Positions 41,337 to 49,682 of a stretch of 64,000 bases of DNA are shown in pieces (the stretch's first letter is position 1; each line of letters opens with the position of its first letter). The notes under the pieces were generated by a model. That model was not told the DNA's origin, did not search any database, and worked only from the letters and a program-made list of their open reading frames with translations. This stretch comes from Glycomyces tritici (GTDB lineage Bacteria; Actinomycetota; Actinomycetes; Mycobacteriales; Micromonosporaceae). The DNA lies in NCBI RefSeq assembly GCF_030403505.1, contig NZ_JAUEMJ010000006.1, forward strand, positions 7,126 to 71,125, given 5' to 3'. The translations under genes and the position numbers were made by a program.

Positions 41337-42272
41337 TCAGACCGCGGCGGCGGTCTTCTCGATCTTGCGGTATTCGCTGGGGCTCTTGCCTTTTCGGCGT
41401 TTGAAGGCGTTGCTGAACCCGAACTGGTCGGCGTAGCCGATCCTGCGGGCGACCTGGGCGACGGTGAGGTCGGGGTCCGCGAGGAGTTCTTCGGCGAGCT
41501 GCATGCGCCATTCGGTCAGGTAGGTCAGGGGCGGTTCGCCCATGATCTCGTTGAAGCGCTTGGCGAGCAGCGCGCGGGAGACGCCCGCTTCGCCCGCGAG
41601 GTCGGCCACCGTCCACGGGTTCTCGGGTCGCGTGTGGATGGCCTCGAGCGCCGGTCCGGCCACGGGGTCGGAGAAGCCGCGGTACCAGACCGGGGCCGAG
41701 CGGCCCTGCTGGTCGAACCAGGTGCGCAGCGTGCAGACCAGGCCCCAGTCGAAGAGGCGGTCGATGAACGCCTGCGTGCCGGGCTTGCGGCTGCCGATGT
41801 CGATCACGCAGGCGTCGAGCCACACGCAGATGTCGGAGTCGTCGTCGACCACCAGGACCGGCGGGAGGGCGCGCAGGAGGCGTTCGTGGCGGCGGCCCGA
41901 AGCGCGGTAGGCGCCCACGAACAGGGCCGTGGCCTCGCCGTTCGCGTTGAGGGGCGCGGGGCTCGGCAGCTCGGCGCACGCCTCGGGGTCGAAGCAGGTG
42001 AGCCAGTAGTCGAGGTGCGGGCGGTCCACGGACGCGGCCTCATCGGCCATCTTGAACGGTTCGCCGCCGCTCACGACCGCCGTCTGCCCGGCCTTGAGCT
42101 CGACGCGGGTGCCGTCGGCCAGCATGATGACGCCGCCGCCGCGCGCCACCGTGACCATGGTGAGCGGGGCGCGGTCGTCGAAGCTGACCACCCACGGGGC
42201 CTTGAGGATCGCGTCGCTGAGGATCGCGCCTTCAGCGCGGATGCCACCGAGGAGTTCACTGAGCGGGTCCAT
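41337..42272 (-). CDS. AraC-family regulator, copy 1
   Basis: A 311-aa regulator with an N-terminal cupin-type AraC-binding domain (about 1-190, 'APWVVSFDDRAPLTMVTVARGGGVIMLADG') and two C-terminal helix-turn-helix motifs ('WTVADLAGEAGVSRALLAKRFNEIMGEPPLTYL' and 'LTVAQVARRIGYADQFGFSNAFKRRKGKSPSEYR'). It is divergent from an NAD(P)H-dependent oxidoreductase gene, which it probably controls. A paralog with the same arrangement lies at 45355-46230, and both share a conserved upstream region. Ligand unknown. Confidence 0.92.
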   Translation of the reverse strand: MDPLSELLGGIRAEGAILSDAILKAPWVVSFDDRAPLTMVTVARGGGVIMLADGTRVELKAGQTAVVSGGEPFKMADEAASVDRPHLDYWLTCFDPEACAELPSPAPLNANGEATALFVGAYRASGRRHERLLRALPPVLVVDDDSDICVWLDACVIDIGSRKPGTQAFIDRLFDWGLVCTLRTWFDQQGRSAPVWYRGFSDPVAGPALEAIHTRPENPWTVADLAGEAGVSRALLAKRFNEIMGEPPLTYLTEWRMQLAEELLADPDLTVAQVARRIGYADQFGFSNAFKRRKGKSPSEYRKIEKTAAAV

Positions 42273-42337
42273 CCCCCGATCGTAGACGAACTCGCATGGA
42301 TCGGAGCGCCACGGCCATCGCGCGTCCAGCGAATCGA

Positions 42338-42347
42338 GGCTGTACTG
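42338..42347 (-). promoter_or_regulatory. Conserved AraC-module site, copy 1
   Basis: CAGTACAGCC on the minus strand lies exactly 65 bases before the AraC start codon, followed by GATTCGCTGGACG and later TCGTCTAC 9 bases before the ATG. The same signals occur with identical spacing at copy 2 (45280-45289), so the pair is probably a conserved operator plus promoter. Confidence 0.55.
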
Positions 42348-42380
42348 GACACCAGGCACCGAGACCACCTGGAGCACACC

Positions 42381-43028
42381 ATGACCGCGAAAACCGCCCT
42401 CGTCGTCGTCGCACACCACCGCGCCGACTCCCTCACCGCCCGCCTCGGCGACGTCGTGGCCGCCCGCCTCGAAACCGCCGGGTACGCGATCGACCTGCTC
42501 AACCTGCAGGCCGAGGGGTTCGACCCCCGCATGAACACCGCGGACCAGCCCGACTGGGACGACCGCGACAAGGCCTACTCCCCCGAGACGCAGTCCCATA
42601 TGGACCGCATCCTCGCCGCCGACCTGATCATCCCGGTGTTCCCGGTCTACTGGAACGCCCCGCCCGCCCTCCTCAAGGGCTGGATCGACCGGGTCTGGAA
42701 CTACGGCTTCTCATACGGCCGCAGCAAGCCCCGCCTCGCCGGGAAGCGGATGCTGTGGATCGGCACGGCCGGCGCAACCGAGGGCGACGAGTACTGGGCG
42801 TCGCTCCAGAACATCCTCGACCTCACCCTGCGCGAAGGCATCTCGTACTACAACGGGATCACCGACGCCGCCGTCGAGATCCTGCCCGACGCCGAGGGCG
42901 AACCGCAGATCGTCGACCCCGCCGGCAACTTCACCAAGGGCGAGGCGCTCACGGGCGAGCAGCGCACCGCCCACTACCAGGCGCTCGAACGGCGTACCGT
43001 CGAACGCCTCGAGAAGTTCCTGGCGTAG
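42381..43028 (+). CDS. NAD(P)H-dependent flavin oxidoreductase, copy 1
   Basis: A 215-aa flavodoxin-fold protein of the NQO1/KefF/MdaB type. 'LVVVAHHRADSLTARL' binds FMN phosphate; 'IIPVFPVYWNAPPALLKGWIDRVWNYGFSYG' is the family signature. It should reduce quinones or similar electrophiles in two-electron steps. The start is the ATG at 42381, 109 bp from the divergent AraC gene. The paralog at 44627-45235 has the same motifs. A bidirectional terminator follows. Confidence 0.88.
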   Translation: MTAKTALVVVAHHRADSLTARLGDVVAARLETAGYAIDLLNLQAEGFDPRMNTADQPDWDDRDKAYSPETQSHMDRILAADLIIPVFPVYWNAPPALLKGWIDRVWNYGFSYGRSKPRLAGKRMLWIGTAGATEGDEYWASLQNILDLTLREGISYYNGITDAAVEILPDAEGEPQIVDPAGNFTKGEALTGEQRTAHYQALERRTVERLEKFLA

Positions 43029-43034
43029 CGGGCA

Positions 43035-43071
43035 GGCCCGGTACCCCTTGCAAGGCAAGGGGTACCGGGCC
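43035..43071. terminator. Bidirectional terminator
   Basis: A perfect 17-bp stem GGCCCGGTACCCCTTGC and complement with an AAG loop lies between convergent oxidoreductase and ferredoxin genes. Confidence 0.85.
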
Positions 43072-43075
43072 GCGC

Positions 43076-43267
43076 TCACGCCAGTCGCAGCGCCCCGGCG
43101 GGGCACAGGCGCACCGCGTCGGCCACCTCGCCGTCGCAGTCCTCGGCCTCATCGGCGAGGAGCACGACCCGGCCGTCCTCGTCGTCCTGGTCGAAGTAGC
43201 CGGGCGCGGTCAGCGCGCACATGCCCGAACTCGCGCACGCCTCCGTGTCGGCGATGATCCTCACCAT
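43076..43267 (-). CDS. 3Fe-4S type ferredoxin
   Basis: A 63-aa ferredoxin with Cys11, Cys17 and Cys54 ('EACASSGMCALTAPGYF...VRLCPAGALRL'). The lack of the fourth Cys (Ala/Ser at the middle position) makes a [3Fe-4S] cluster likely, as in actinobacterial ferredoxins that feed electrons to P450s. It directly follows the P450 gene at 43277 with a 9-bp gap and should be its redox partner. Confidence 0.93.
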   Translation of the reverse strand: MVRIIADTEACASSGMCALTAPGYFDQDDEDGRVVLLADEAEDCDGEVADAVRLCPAGALRLA

Positions 43268-43276
43268 GACTCCTCC

Positions 43277-44536
43277 TTACCAGGTCACCGGCAGTTCGGC
43301 GACGCCGTAGAAGCTCTGCCCGGTCACCAGCGGCACCTCCGCGGCGGGAACGGCCAGCCGCAGGCCCGGGAACCGCTCGATGAGCCCGGCGAACGCGATG
43401 CGCATCTCCATGCGCGCCAGCTGCTGCCCCAGGCACTGGTGCACGCCGTGCCCGAACGTCAAGTGTCCCTTGGCGTCCCCGGTCACGTCCAGCTTGTCGG
43501 GCTCGATGAAGTGCGCCTCGTCCCGGTTCGCGGTCTGGACGGACACCGTGACGTACTCGCGGGCCTTGATCAGGTGCCCCTCGAACTCCATGTCCTCCTT
43601 CACCTGCCGAATGAGTCCGGTGTGGATGATCGTGAGGTAGCGCAGCAGCTCCTCGACGCCGCCGGCCATCAGCTCGGGCCGCGCGCGCAGCAGCTCCCAC
43701 TGGTCCCGGTTCTCCAGGAGCGCCATGGTGCCCAGGGCGAGCATCTTCGCGGTCGTCTCGTGCCCCGCGACGAGCAGCAGGATCGCCATGCCCGCCACCT
43801 CGTTGTCGTCGAGCTCCGCATCGGCGGCGAGGTCGGAGAGCAGGTCGTCCGTGGGGTTCGCCCGCTTGGCCGCGACCAGCTCGCCGAGAAATGCGAAGAG
43901 GTTCAGTATCGCGGCCTGCTTGCCCTCGCCGGTCTCGTCGGTGGTGAAGATCGCCCGGCTGTCGGCTTCGAAGCGTTCGCGCTGGTCGTAGGGGACGCCG
44001 AGCAGTTCGCAGATCATCATGGCGGGCACGGGGACCGCGAAGTCGGCGACGAGGTCGGCGGGTCTGGGCCCGGCGGCGAGGGCGTCGAGGCGGTCCTGGA
44101 CGTGCGCGGCGATGCGCGGTTCGAGCTGCTTCATGCGCTTGACGGTGAACACGCCGGTGAGTTTGCGGCGCAGGCGGGTGTGGTCGGGCGGGTCCATCTC
44201 GATGAACATGCCGGGGGTGAGCGGGAAGTCGCCTTCGAAGTCGAGGTAGCCCTCGAGGCCGGGCATCGGGATCGGCACCTGCGCCGGGCTGCCGAGCGTG
44301 GAGCTGAACCGGGTGTCGGCCAGGACCTTGCGGGCGAGGCGGTGGCTGGTGACGAGCCAGCCCAGGCGGCCCTCGGGGTAGTAGCGCATCCGCCGCATCT
44401 CGGACCCGCGGTGCAGGGCCATGACGGCGGCGGGCGGGTCGAACGGGTGGTCGCGTTCGAGTGGGATGCCGTAGGGCACCGCCGCTTCGGTGCCGTCGGG
44501 AGTGCTGGTTTCGGGAGTTCTGTCGGGTGCTGACAC
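43277..44536 (-). CDS. Cytochrome P450, copy 1
   Basis: A 419-aa bacterial class I P450. The I-helix oxygen-binding motif 'LLLVAGHETTAKML', the K-helix 'ELLRYLTI' and the heme-binding loop 'FGHGVHQCLGQQLARMEM' are all intact. The nearest-looking families are CYP105/CYP107-like, but no substrate can be read. It is paired with the ferredoxin just downstream. A striking AT-rich palindrome (44570-44616) lies upstream of its start. A second P450 with the same general architecture sits at 48262-49479. Confidence 0.95.
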   Translation of the reverse strand: MSAPDRTPETSTPDGTEAAVPYGIPLERDHPFDPPAAVMALHRGSEMRRMRYYPEGRLGWLVTSHRLARKVLADTRFSSTLGSPAQVPIPMPGLEGYLDFEGDFPLTPGMFIEMDPPDHTRLRRKLTGVFTVKRMKQLEPRIAAHVQDRLDALAAGPRPADLVADFAVPVPAMMICELLGVPYDQRERFEADSRAIFTTDETGEGKQAAILNLFAFLGELVAAKRANPTDDLLSDLAADAELDDNEVAGMAILLLVAGHETTAKMLALGTMALLENRDQWELLRARPELMAGGVEELLRYLTIIHTGLIRQVKEDMEFEGHLIKAREYVTVSVQTANRDEAHFIEPDKLDVTGDAKGHLTFGHGVHQCLGQQLARMEMRIAFAGLIERFPGLRLAVPAAEVPLVTGQSFYGVAELPVTW

Positions 44537-44569
44537 GGGTGCCTCCTCGGTGGTGGTCGATCGCGGCTC

Positions 44570-44616
44570 GCACGATCTACGTATATATAGGCTATACGTA
44601 TATACGTGGATCGTGC
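44570..44616. promoter_or_regulatory. AT-rich palindromic operator before P450 copy 1
   Basis: The arms GCACGATCTACGTATATA (44570-44587) and the reverse complement of GCACGATCCACGTATATA (44599-44616) match at 17 of 18 positions, with an 11-base centre. It stands out from the surrounding 72% GC DNA and lies 34 bp before the P450 start and 11 bp after the oxidoreductase stop. It could be a regulator dimer or tetramer site. Confidence 0.65.
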
Positions 44617-44626
44617 AAGCCGCCCC

Positions 44627-45235
44627 TCACCCGGCGAGCAGTTTGTCGACCGCCCCGTCCGCGCGGGCGAGCAGGGCCGCGTAGTGGCGCGCCCGCTCCG
44701 CGCCCTCCAGGCCCTTCGCCTCACTGTCGAACAGGGCCTCGGTGTGCACGTCCGTGACGTCGCAGAACTCGCTGATCCCGCGCCGCAGCGCCCCGTCGAG
44801 GAGCGCGCGGGTGAGGTCCGAGTTCGGGTCGTCCTCGGCGAGCCCGGCCAGGCCGAGCCACAGCATCCGCTTGCCCGCCATGGGCTTCTCGCGCCGCCCG
44901 TAGGTGAGCCCGTAGTTCCAGACCCGGTCGATCCAGCCTTTGAGCAAGGCGGGCAGGCCGAACCACCACACCGGGAACACGACGGCGACGAGATCGGCGG
45001 CCAGCAGCCGCCCGGCGTGAGCGTGCACCTCCGGCGAGTACCGCTTGTCGCGGTCGCCGTAGTCGGGCTCGTCCTCGACCCGGTTGCGGGGGTCGAACCC
45101 CTCGGCGTGCAGGTCGAGCAGGTCGACGCGATATCCGGCGGCCTCGATGCGGTCCGCGGCGCGGCGGGCGAGGACCGCCGTGAGCGCATCGGCGCGGTGG
45201 TGGGCGAAAACGACGAGGGCCGTGGGCCTGTCCAT
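44627..45235 (-). CDS. NAD(P)H-dependent flavin oxidoreductase, copy 2
   Basis: A 202-aa NQO1/KefF-type flavodoxin-fold enzyme with 'LVVFAHHRADALTAVLARR' and 'VAVVFPVWWFGLPALLKGWIDRVWNYGLTYG'. It is similar throughout to copy 1. The ATG at 45235 has GGAAGGAG upstream. It is divergent from the AraC gene at 45355, mirroring copy 1. The two are products of a module duplication. Confidence 0.88.
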   Translation of the reverse strand: MDRPTALVVFAHHRADALTAVLARRAADRIEAAGYRVDLLDLHAEGFDPRNRVEDEPDYGDRDKRYSPEVHAHAGRLLAADLVAVVFPVWWFGLPALLKGWIDRVWNYGLTYGRREKPMAGKRMLWLGLAGLAEDDPNSDLTRALLDGALRRGISEFCDVTDVHTEALFDSEAKGLEGAERARHYAALLARADGAVDKLLAG

Positions 45236-45279
45236 GCGGGTCTCCTTCCGGTGGCGCCGCCGCAGCGGCGGCGCCCCTT

Positions 45280-45289
45280 CAGTACAGCC
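45280..45289 (+). promoter_or_regulatory. Conserved AraC-module site, copy 2
   Basis: CAGTACAGCC, 65 bases before the AraC ATG, followed by ATTTCGTGGACGG and TCGTCTAC 9 bases before the ATG; the same spacing as in copy 1. Confidence 0.55.
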
Positions 45290-45354
45290 CGCATTTCGTG
45301 GACGGACCATGGTCGAGAGGCGGCGAAACCTTCGCGATCGTCTACCGTTGCGGC

Positions 45355-46230
45355 ATGGACCCGCTCAGCGACATGCTCGCCGACCTCCGCGCCGAGGGCG
45401 CGGCCGTGCACCAGGCCGCACTCGACCCGCCGTGGCGCCTGCGCTTCGATGGCGACGCGCCGCTGACGATGGTCACCCTCGTCGCCGGGAGCGCCGAACT
45501 CGTCCTGCGCGACGGCACGATCCGCCCGCTCGCCCCCGGCTCCACCGCGATCGTCCGCGAACCGTTCGAACTCGCCGACGACCGCTCCACACTAGACCGT
45601 CCGATCGCCGCTCTACCGATAAGCGAAGCGCCGCAAGGCGAACGGGACGTCCTCATCGCCGGGACCTACCGTCCCGCGAGCGCCCGGCACCAGCGGCTCC
45701 TGCGCGCGCTCCCCGCAGCGCTCGTCCTCGACGAGGAGGTCGAGGACGTGCTCTGGCTCCACTCCATGCGCGACGCCCTCACCCGGGCGCAGGCGCCCGG
45801 CGGGCAGGCCATGCTCGACCGCATCCTCGACTGGGGGCTCGTGTGCACCCTCGGCTGCTGGTTCGAGCGCCAGGAGGCGGACGCGCCCGGCTGGTACCTG
45901 GGCGCGCTCGACCCCGTCACCGGCCCCGCGCTCGAGGCGATCCACCGCCACCCCGACCGGGCGTGGACCGTGGCGTCGCTCGCCGCCCGCGCGAACGTCT
46001 CGCGCGCGCACTTCGCCAAGCGCTTCACCGAGGTCATGGCGCAGCCGCCGCTGCGGTACGTGGCCGAGCGCCGCATGGAGCTCGCCGCCGACCTGCTCGC
46101 CGATCCGGAGGTCCCGGTGGCGGCGGCCGCCGCCGCGGTCGGCTACCGCGACGCGTTCGCGTTCTCCACCGCGTTCAAACGCCACCGGGGGCTGAGCCCC
46201 CGCGACTACCGGTCGCAGCGGCGCCGGTGA
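45355..46230 (+). CDS. AraC-family regulator, copy 2
   Basis: A 291-aa regulator related to copy 1 at 41337-42272 from the first residues ('MDPLSDMLADLRAEGAAVHQ' against 'MDPLSELLGGIRAEGAILSD'). The C-terminal domain has 'WTVASLAARANVSRAHFAKRFTEVMAQPPLRYV' and 'VPVAAAAAAVGYRDAFAFSTAFKRHRGLSPRDYR'. The N-terminal cupin is about 20 residues shorter. It is divergent from oxidoreductase copy 2, with the same promoter spacing as copy 1. Probably responds to a related but distinct effector. Confidence 0.92.
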   Translation: MDPLSDMLADLRAEGAAVHQAALDPPWRLRFDGDAPLTMVTLVAGSAELVLRDGTIRPLAPGSTAIVREPFELADDRSTLDRPIAALPISEAPQGERDVLIAGTYRPASARHQRLLRALPAALVLDEEVEDVLWLHSMRDALTRAQAPGGQAMLDRILDWGLVCTLGCWFERQEADAPGWYLGALDPVTGPALEAIHRHPDRAWTVASLAARANVSRAHFAKRFTEVMAQPPLRYVAERRMELAADLLADPEVPVAAAAAAVGYRDAFAFSTAFKRHRGLSPRDYRSQRRR

Positions 46231-46242
46231 CATCGACGGCGG

Positions 46243-46398
46243 TCACAGCCGTGCGACGAGCCAGCCGACGCCGGCCAGCAGTGCGATGAGGGCGAAGAAG
46301 ACGTAGATCGCCAGCTCGACCCATTCGCTCGCCGAGCTCGGGCGCCAGAAGCGCCTGCGCTGCCGCCCGGGTTCGTTCCGGTCAGGGGTGTCGTTCAT
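46243..46398 (-). CDS. Small single-helix membrane protein
   Basis: A 51-aa protein with a basic N-terminus ('RNEPGRQRRRFWRPSSASEWVEL') and one helix (about residues 28-48, 'AIYVFFALIALLAGVGWLVA'). The function is unknown. It is convergent with AraC copy 2 and divergent from the ABC-F gene. Confidence 0.55.
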   Translation of the reverse strand: MNDTPDRNEPGRQRRRFWRPSSASEWVELAIYVFFALIALLAGVGWLVARL

Positions 46399-46483
46399 GC
46401 GTCCAGCGTAGGCAGTGGACCCCACCGAATCCAACACACCAAATGACTTTGACGCAGTGCCGTTAGCCGCACAGAATCAACGC

Positions 46484-48133
46484 ATGGGATACGTAGACCT
46501 CTCGGGCGTGCGGTACGGCCTCAGCGACGGCACCACATTGTTCGATGAGGTGTCGTTCCGTGTCGGCGAAGGCGCGAAAGTCGCCCTCATCGGCGCGAAC
46601 GGCGCGGGCAAGACCACGCTGCTGAACATCGTCACCGGATTGCTCGCACCGGACGCGGGCACCGTCGCGCACTCGGGCGGGCTCGGCGTCATGCGCCAGC
46701 TGGTGGGCATGCGCGAAGGCGAGCGGCCACTGCGCCACCTCGCTGTGGACCTCGCGCCGCCGCCGGTGCGCCTCGTGGCCGCGCGGCTGGCGAAGGCCGA
46801 GGCCCGCATGGCCTCCTCGGACGGCACGGAGAAGGACCAGCTCGCGTACGCGCAGGCCCTCGCCGACTGGGGCGAGGCCGGCGGCTACGAGTTCGACGTG
46901 CTCTGCGACACGGTCGCGGTCGCGATCCTCAGGCAGCCCTGGGAAGCGGTCAAGAACCGTCCCCTCAGGACGCTCTCGGGCGGCGAGCAGAAGCGGTTCG
47001 CGCTCCAACTGCTCCTGCAGGGCCGCGACGAGGTCCTGGTGCTCGACGAGCCTGACAACTTCCTCGACGTGCCCGCCAAGCGCGAACTGGAGCAGGCGAT
47101 CCGCGACTCGGACAAGTCGATCCTGTTCGTCTCGCACGACCGCGAGGTGCTCGCGAACGCCGCGAGTTCGATCGTGACGCTCGAGGCCGGCACGACCTGG
47201 ACGCACGGCGGCGGGTTCGCGACCTGGCACGACGCCCGCGCGTCGCGCCACGAGCGGTTCGAAGAACTGCGGCGCCGCTGGGACGAGGAGCACAAGAAGC
47301 TGCGCGAACTCATGCTCATGTACAAGAACAAGGCCGCGTACAACTCCGACATGGCCTCCCGGTACCGGGCCGCCCAGACGCGCCTGCAGAAGTTCGAGGA
47401 GGCCGGGCCGCCGCCCTCGCCGCCGCGAGACCAGGACATCCGCGTGAAGCTCGAAGGCGGGCGGACCGGCAAGCGCGCCGTCATCTGCGAGCAGCTGGAG
47501 CTGGAGGACCTGACGTTCCCGTTCGACCTCGAGGTCTGGTACGGCGACCGCGTCGCCGTACTGGGCGCCAACGGGACCGGCAAGAGCCACTTCCTGCGCC
47601 TGCTCGCGCAGGGCGGCTCCGACCCGGAGGCCGGGCTCGCCGCGAAGCGCAGCCTGGAACCGGTGCGGCACTCCGGGATCGCCCGACTGGGCGCCCGCGT
47701 CTACCCCGGTCACTTCTCGCAGACGCACGAGCATCCGGAGTTCGACGGCCGCACCCTGCGCGAGATCCTCTGGGAGGGCGACGAGGACCGGCCCTCGCTC
47801 GACCGGTCGAAGGCCATGAGCGCGCTCAACCGCTACGAGCTCACCGGACAGTCCGAACAGGACTTCAAGACGCTCTCGGGCGGCCAGCAGGCGCGGTTCA
47901 TGGTGCTCATGCTCGAGCTCTCCGGCGCGACCTGCCTGCTCCTGGACGAGCCCACGGACAACCTCGACCTCGCCTCGGCCGAAGCTCTCGAGCAGGGCCT
48001 CAAGGCCTTCGACGGCACCGTCCTCGCCGTCACCCACGACCGCTGGTTCACGCGCGGCTTCGACCGCTTCGTGGTCTTCCAGAACGACGGCGAAGTCATC
48101 GAGTCGGACGAGCCGGTCTGGGACGTGCGCTGA
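46484..48133 (+). CDS. ABC-F family ATPase
   Basis: A 549-aa protein with two ABC domains joined by a linker and no membrane domain. First P-loop 'GANGAGKTTLL', signature 'LSGGEQKRFALQLLL', Walker B 'VLVLDEPDNFLDV'. Second P-loop 'GANGTGKSHFL', signature 'LSGGQQARFMVLML', Walker B 'LLLDEPTDNLDLA'. The linker (about 245-330) is rich in charged helices. ABC-F proteins act on the ribosome; some protect against antibiotics, others aid translation. No attenuator is evident upstream. Which subtype it is cannot be told. Confidence 0.92.
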   Translation: MGYVDLSGVRYGLSDGTTLFDEVSFRVGEGAKVALIGANGAGKTTLLNIVTGLLAPDAGTVAHSGGLGVMRQLVGMREGERPLRHLAVDLAPPPVRLVAARLAKAEARMASSDGTEKDQLAYAQALADWGEAGGYEFDVLCDTVAVAILRQPWEAVKNRPLRTLSGGEQKRFALQLLLQGRDEVLVLDEPDNFLDVPAKRELEQAIRDSDKSILFVSHDREVLANAASSIVTLEAGTTWTHGGGFATWHDARASRHERFEELRRRWDEEHKKLRELMLMYKNKAAYNSDMASRYRAAQTRLQKFEEAGPPPSPPRDQDIRVKLEGGRTGKRAVICEQLELEDLTFPFDLEVWYGDRVAVLGANGTGKSHFLRLLAQGGSDPEAGLAAKRSLEPVRHSGIARLGARVYPGHFSQTHEHPEFDGRTLREILWEGDEDRPSLDRSKAMSALNRYELTGQSEQDFKTLSGGQQARFMVLMLELSGATCLLLDEPTDNLDLASAEALEQGLKAFDGTVLAVTHDRWFTRGFDRFVVFQNDGEVIESDEPVWDVR

Positions 48134-48137
48134 GCGG

Positions 48138-48180
48138 GCGCGGCCGGGACGCCGCTGGTGGAACGGCGACCCGGCCGCGC
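48138..48180 (+). terminator. Terminator after the ABC-F gene
   Basis: GCGCGGCCGGG pairs with CCGGCCGCGC, with a nested CGCCG/CGGCG inner stem, 4 bases after the stop codon. Confidence 0.7.
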
Positions 48181-48261
48181 GATCGTGACCCCCTAAGGGG
48201 GAGAGCCGGTCTGCGGCCCGCTCAGGGCACTCGCGTTGCAGACCAGTGGAAACGGCGCCGG

Positions 48262-49479
48262 CTACCAGGTGACGGGCAGCGTGTGGACCCCGTACACGGC
48301 CATGTCGCTGCGCATCGGGATCTCCTCGGACGGCACGGCCAGCCGCAGCTCGGAGAACGCCTCGATGAGCTTCGCGAAGCCGATGCGCATCTCCACGCGC
48401 GCCAGCTGCTGGCCCACGCACTGGTGGACGCCGTGCCCGAACGCCATGTGTCCCTGGGCGTCCCGCCCGATGTCGAGCACGCCGGGCGCCTCGTACTTGT
48501 GCGGGTCGCGGTTGGCCGCCTGGAGCACCACGGTCACATGCTGGCCCGCCCGGATGCGGCGGCCGTCGATCTCCGCGTCCTCCTTCGCGATGCGCATGAT
48601 CCCGTTGTGCGCCACCGTGAGGTACCGCAGCAGCTCCTCGACCGCGGCGGGCATGAGGCCCGGCTCGCCGCGCAGCCGCGCCAGCTGGGCCGGGTGCTCG
48701 AGCAGCGCGAACGTGCCCAGGGCGAGCATGTTCGCCGTCGTCTCGTGCCCGGCAACCAGCAGGATCAGTGCGATGCCGGCGGCCTCGACCTCGTGGATCT
48801 CGGGGTCGGCGGCCAGCACGCTGAACATGTCGTCCCCGGGCTCGGCGCGCTTGGCCGGGACGAGCGCCATGAGGTAGCCGAACAGCTCGGCCATCGACTT
48901 GTTGCGCTCCTCGACCGAGCGGGAGAGGTCGAGCATGTCGGCCGAGTTCCGCTGGAACGCGTCCCGATCGGCGTAGGGGACGCCGAGCATCTCGCAGATC
49001 ACCAGCGAGGGCACGGGAAGGGCGAACTCGCGCACCAGGTCCGCGCCGGGACCGGCCGCGCGCAAGGCCGCGATGCGCCCGTCGACGATGTCCGCGATGC
49101 GCGGCTCCAGGTCCTTCATCCGCTTGACGGTGAAGACACCGGTCACCTTGCGGCGCAACCGGGTGTGCTCGGGCGGGTCGAAGAACAGGAAGAACCCGGG
49201 CGGGACCTGCTCCGAGATCGACACGAACACGTGCGGGAGCTCCGTGGGCGAGCGGGTGAACCGCTCCCCGGTGGCGAAGCGCGGGTCGGCGAGGACCTTG
49301 CGGCCCTCGGCGTGCCCGGTGACGAGCCAGCCTTCGACGCCGTCGGGGTAGTACCTGATGGGCCGCAGCGGCTGCGACTGCAGGTCCATGAGCGCGGTCG
49401 GCGGGTCGTAGCGGGTCTCCCGCCGGTACGGCATGCCGAAGGGCAGGTCGTGCTCTGCGGCGAGGTCTTCTGAAACCAT
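48262..49479 (-). CDS. Cytochrome P450, copy 2
   Basis: A 405-aa class I P450 with 'LLVAGHETTANMLALGTF', 'ELLRYLTVAHNG' and heme loop 'FGHGVHQCVGQQLARVEM'. It resembles copy 1 over the whole length, so they are probably duplicates with diverged substrates. The ATG at 49479 has AGGAG 5 bases upstream. No dedicated ferredoxin gene is adjacent; it may use the one at 43076. Upstream 200 bp hold no gene. Confidence 0.95.
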   Translation of the reverse strand: MVSEDLAAEHDLPFGMPYRRETRYDPPTALMDLQSQPLRPIRYYPDGVEGWLVTGHAEGRKVLADPRFATGERFTRSPTELPHVFVSISEQVPPGFFLFFDPPEHTRLRRKVTGVFTVKRMKDLEPRIADIVDGRIAALRAAGPGADLVREFALPVPSLVICEMLGVPYADRDAFQRNSADMLDLSRSVEERNKSMAELFGYLMALVPAKRAEPGDDMFSVLAADPEIHEVEAAGIALILLVAGHETTANMLALGTFALLEHPAQLARLRGEPGLMPAAVEELLRYLTVAHNGIMRIAKEDAEIDGRRIRAGQHVTVVLQAANRDPHKYEAPGVLDIGRDAQGHMAFGHGVHQCVGQQLARVEMRIGFAKLIEAFSELRLAVPSEEIPMRSDMAVYGVHTLPVTW

Positions 49480-49682
49480 GGGAACTCCTGGGAGTGCGGC
49501 AGCACGGTCGCCGAAGCCCCCGATCGGTTGCGGCGCAGCGCTTTGCGCCCGCACCGCCGCCGATCACGGCTTCGTGGTCCCCACCACATCGGAGCTTATG
49601 GCCGGACGCGCTGGCGCGCAACGGCTCCACGCGCTCCTGTCAGTAACCCGACACGGATCGTGCGCACGGGTGTGCCCGTGGC

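Noticed and set aside
46399..46483. Antibiotic-responsive attenuator before the ABC-F gene
   Set aside because: No leader peptide with a hairpin pair could be found in the short region upstream.
46463..49630. Minus-strand open frame of over 1000 codons
   Set aside because: It runs antisense to the ABC-F gene and in another frame across the P450; product is Arg/Ala/Gly-rich with no domain. It is a by-product of high GC.
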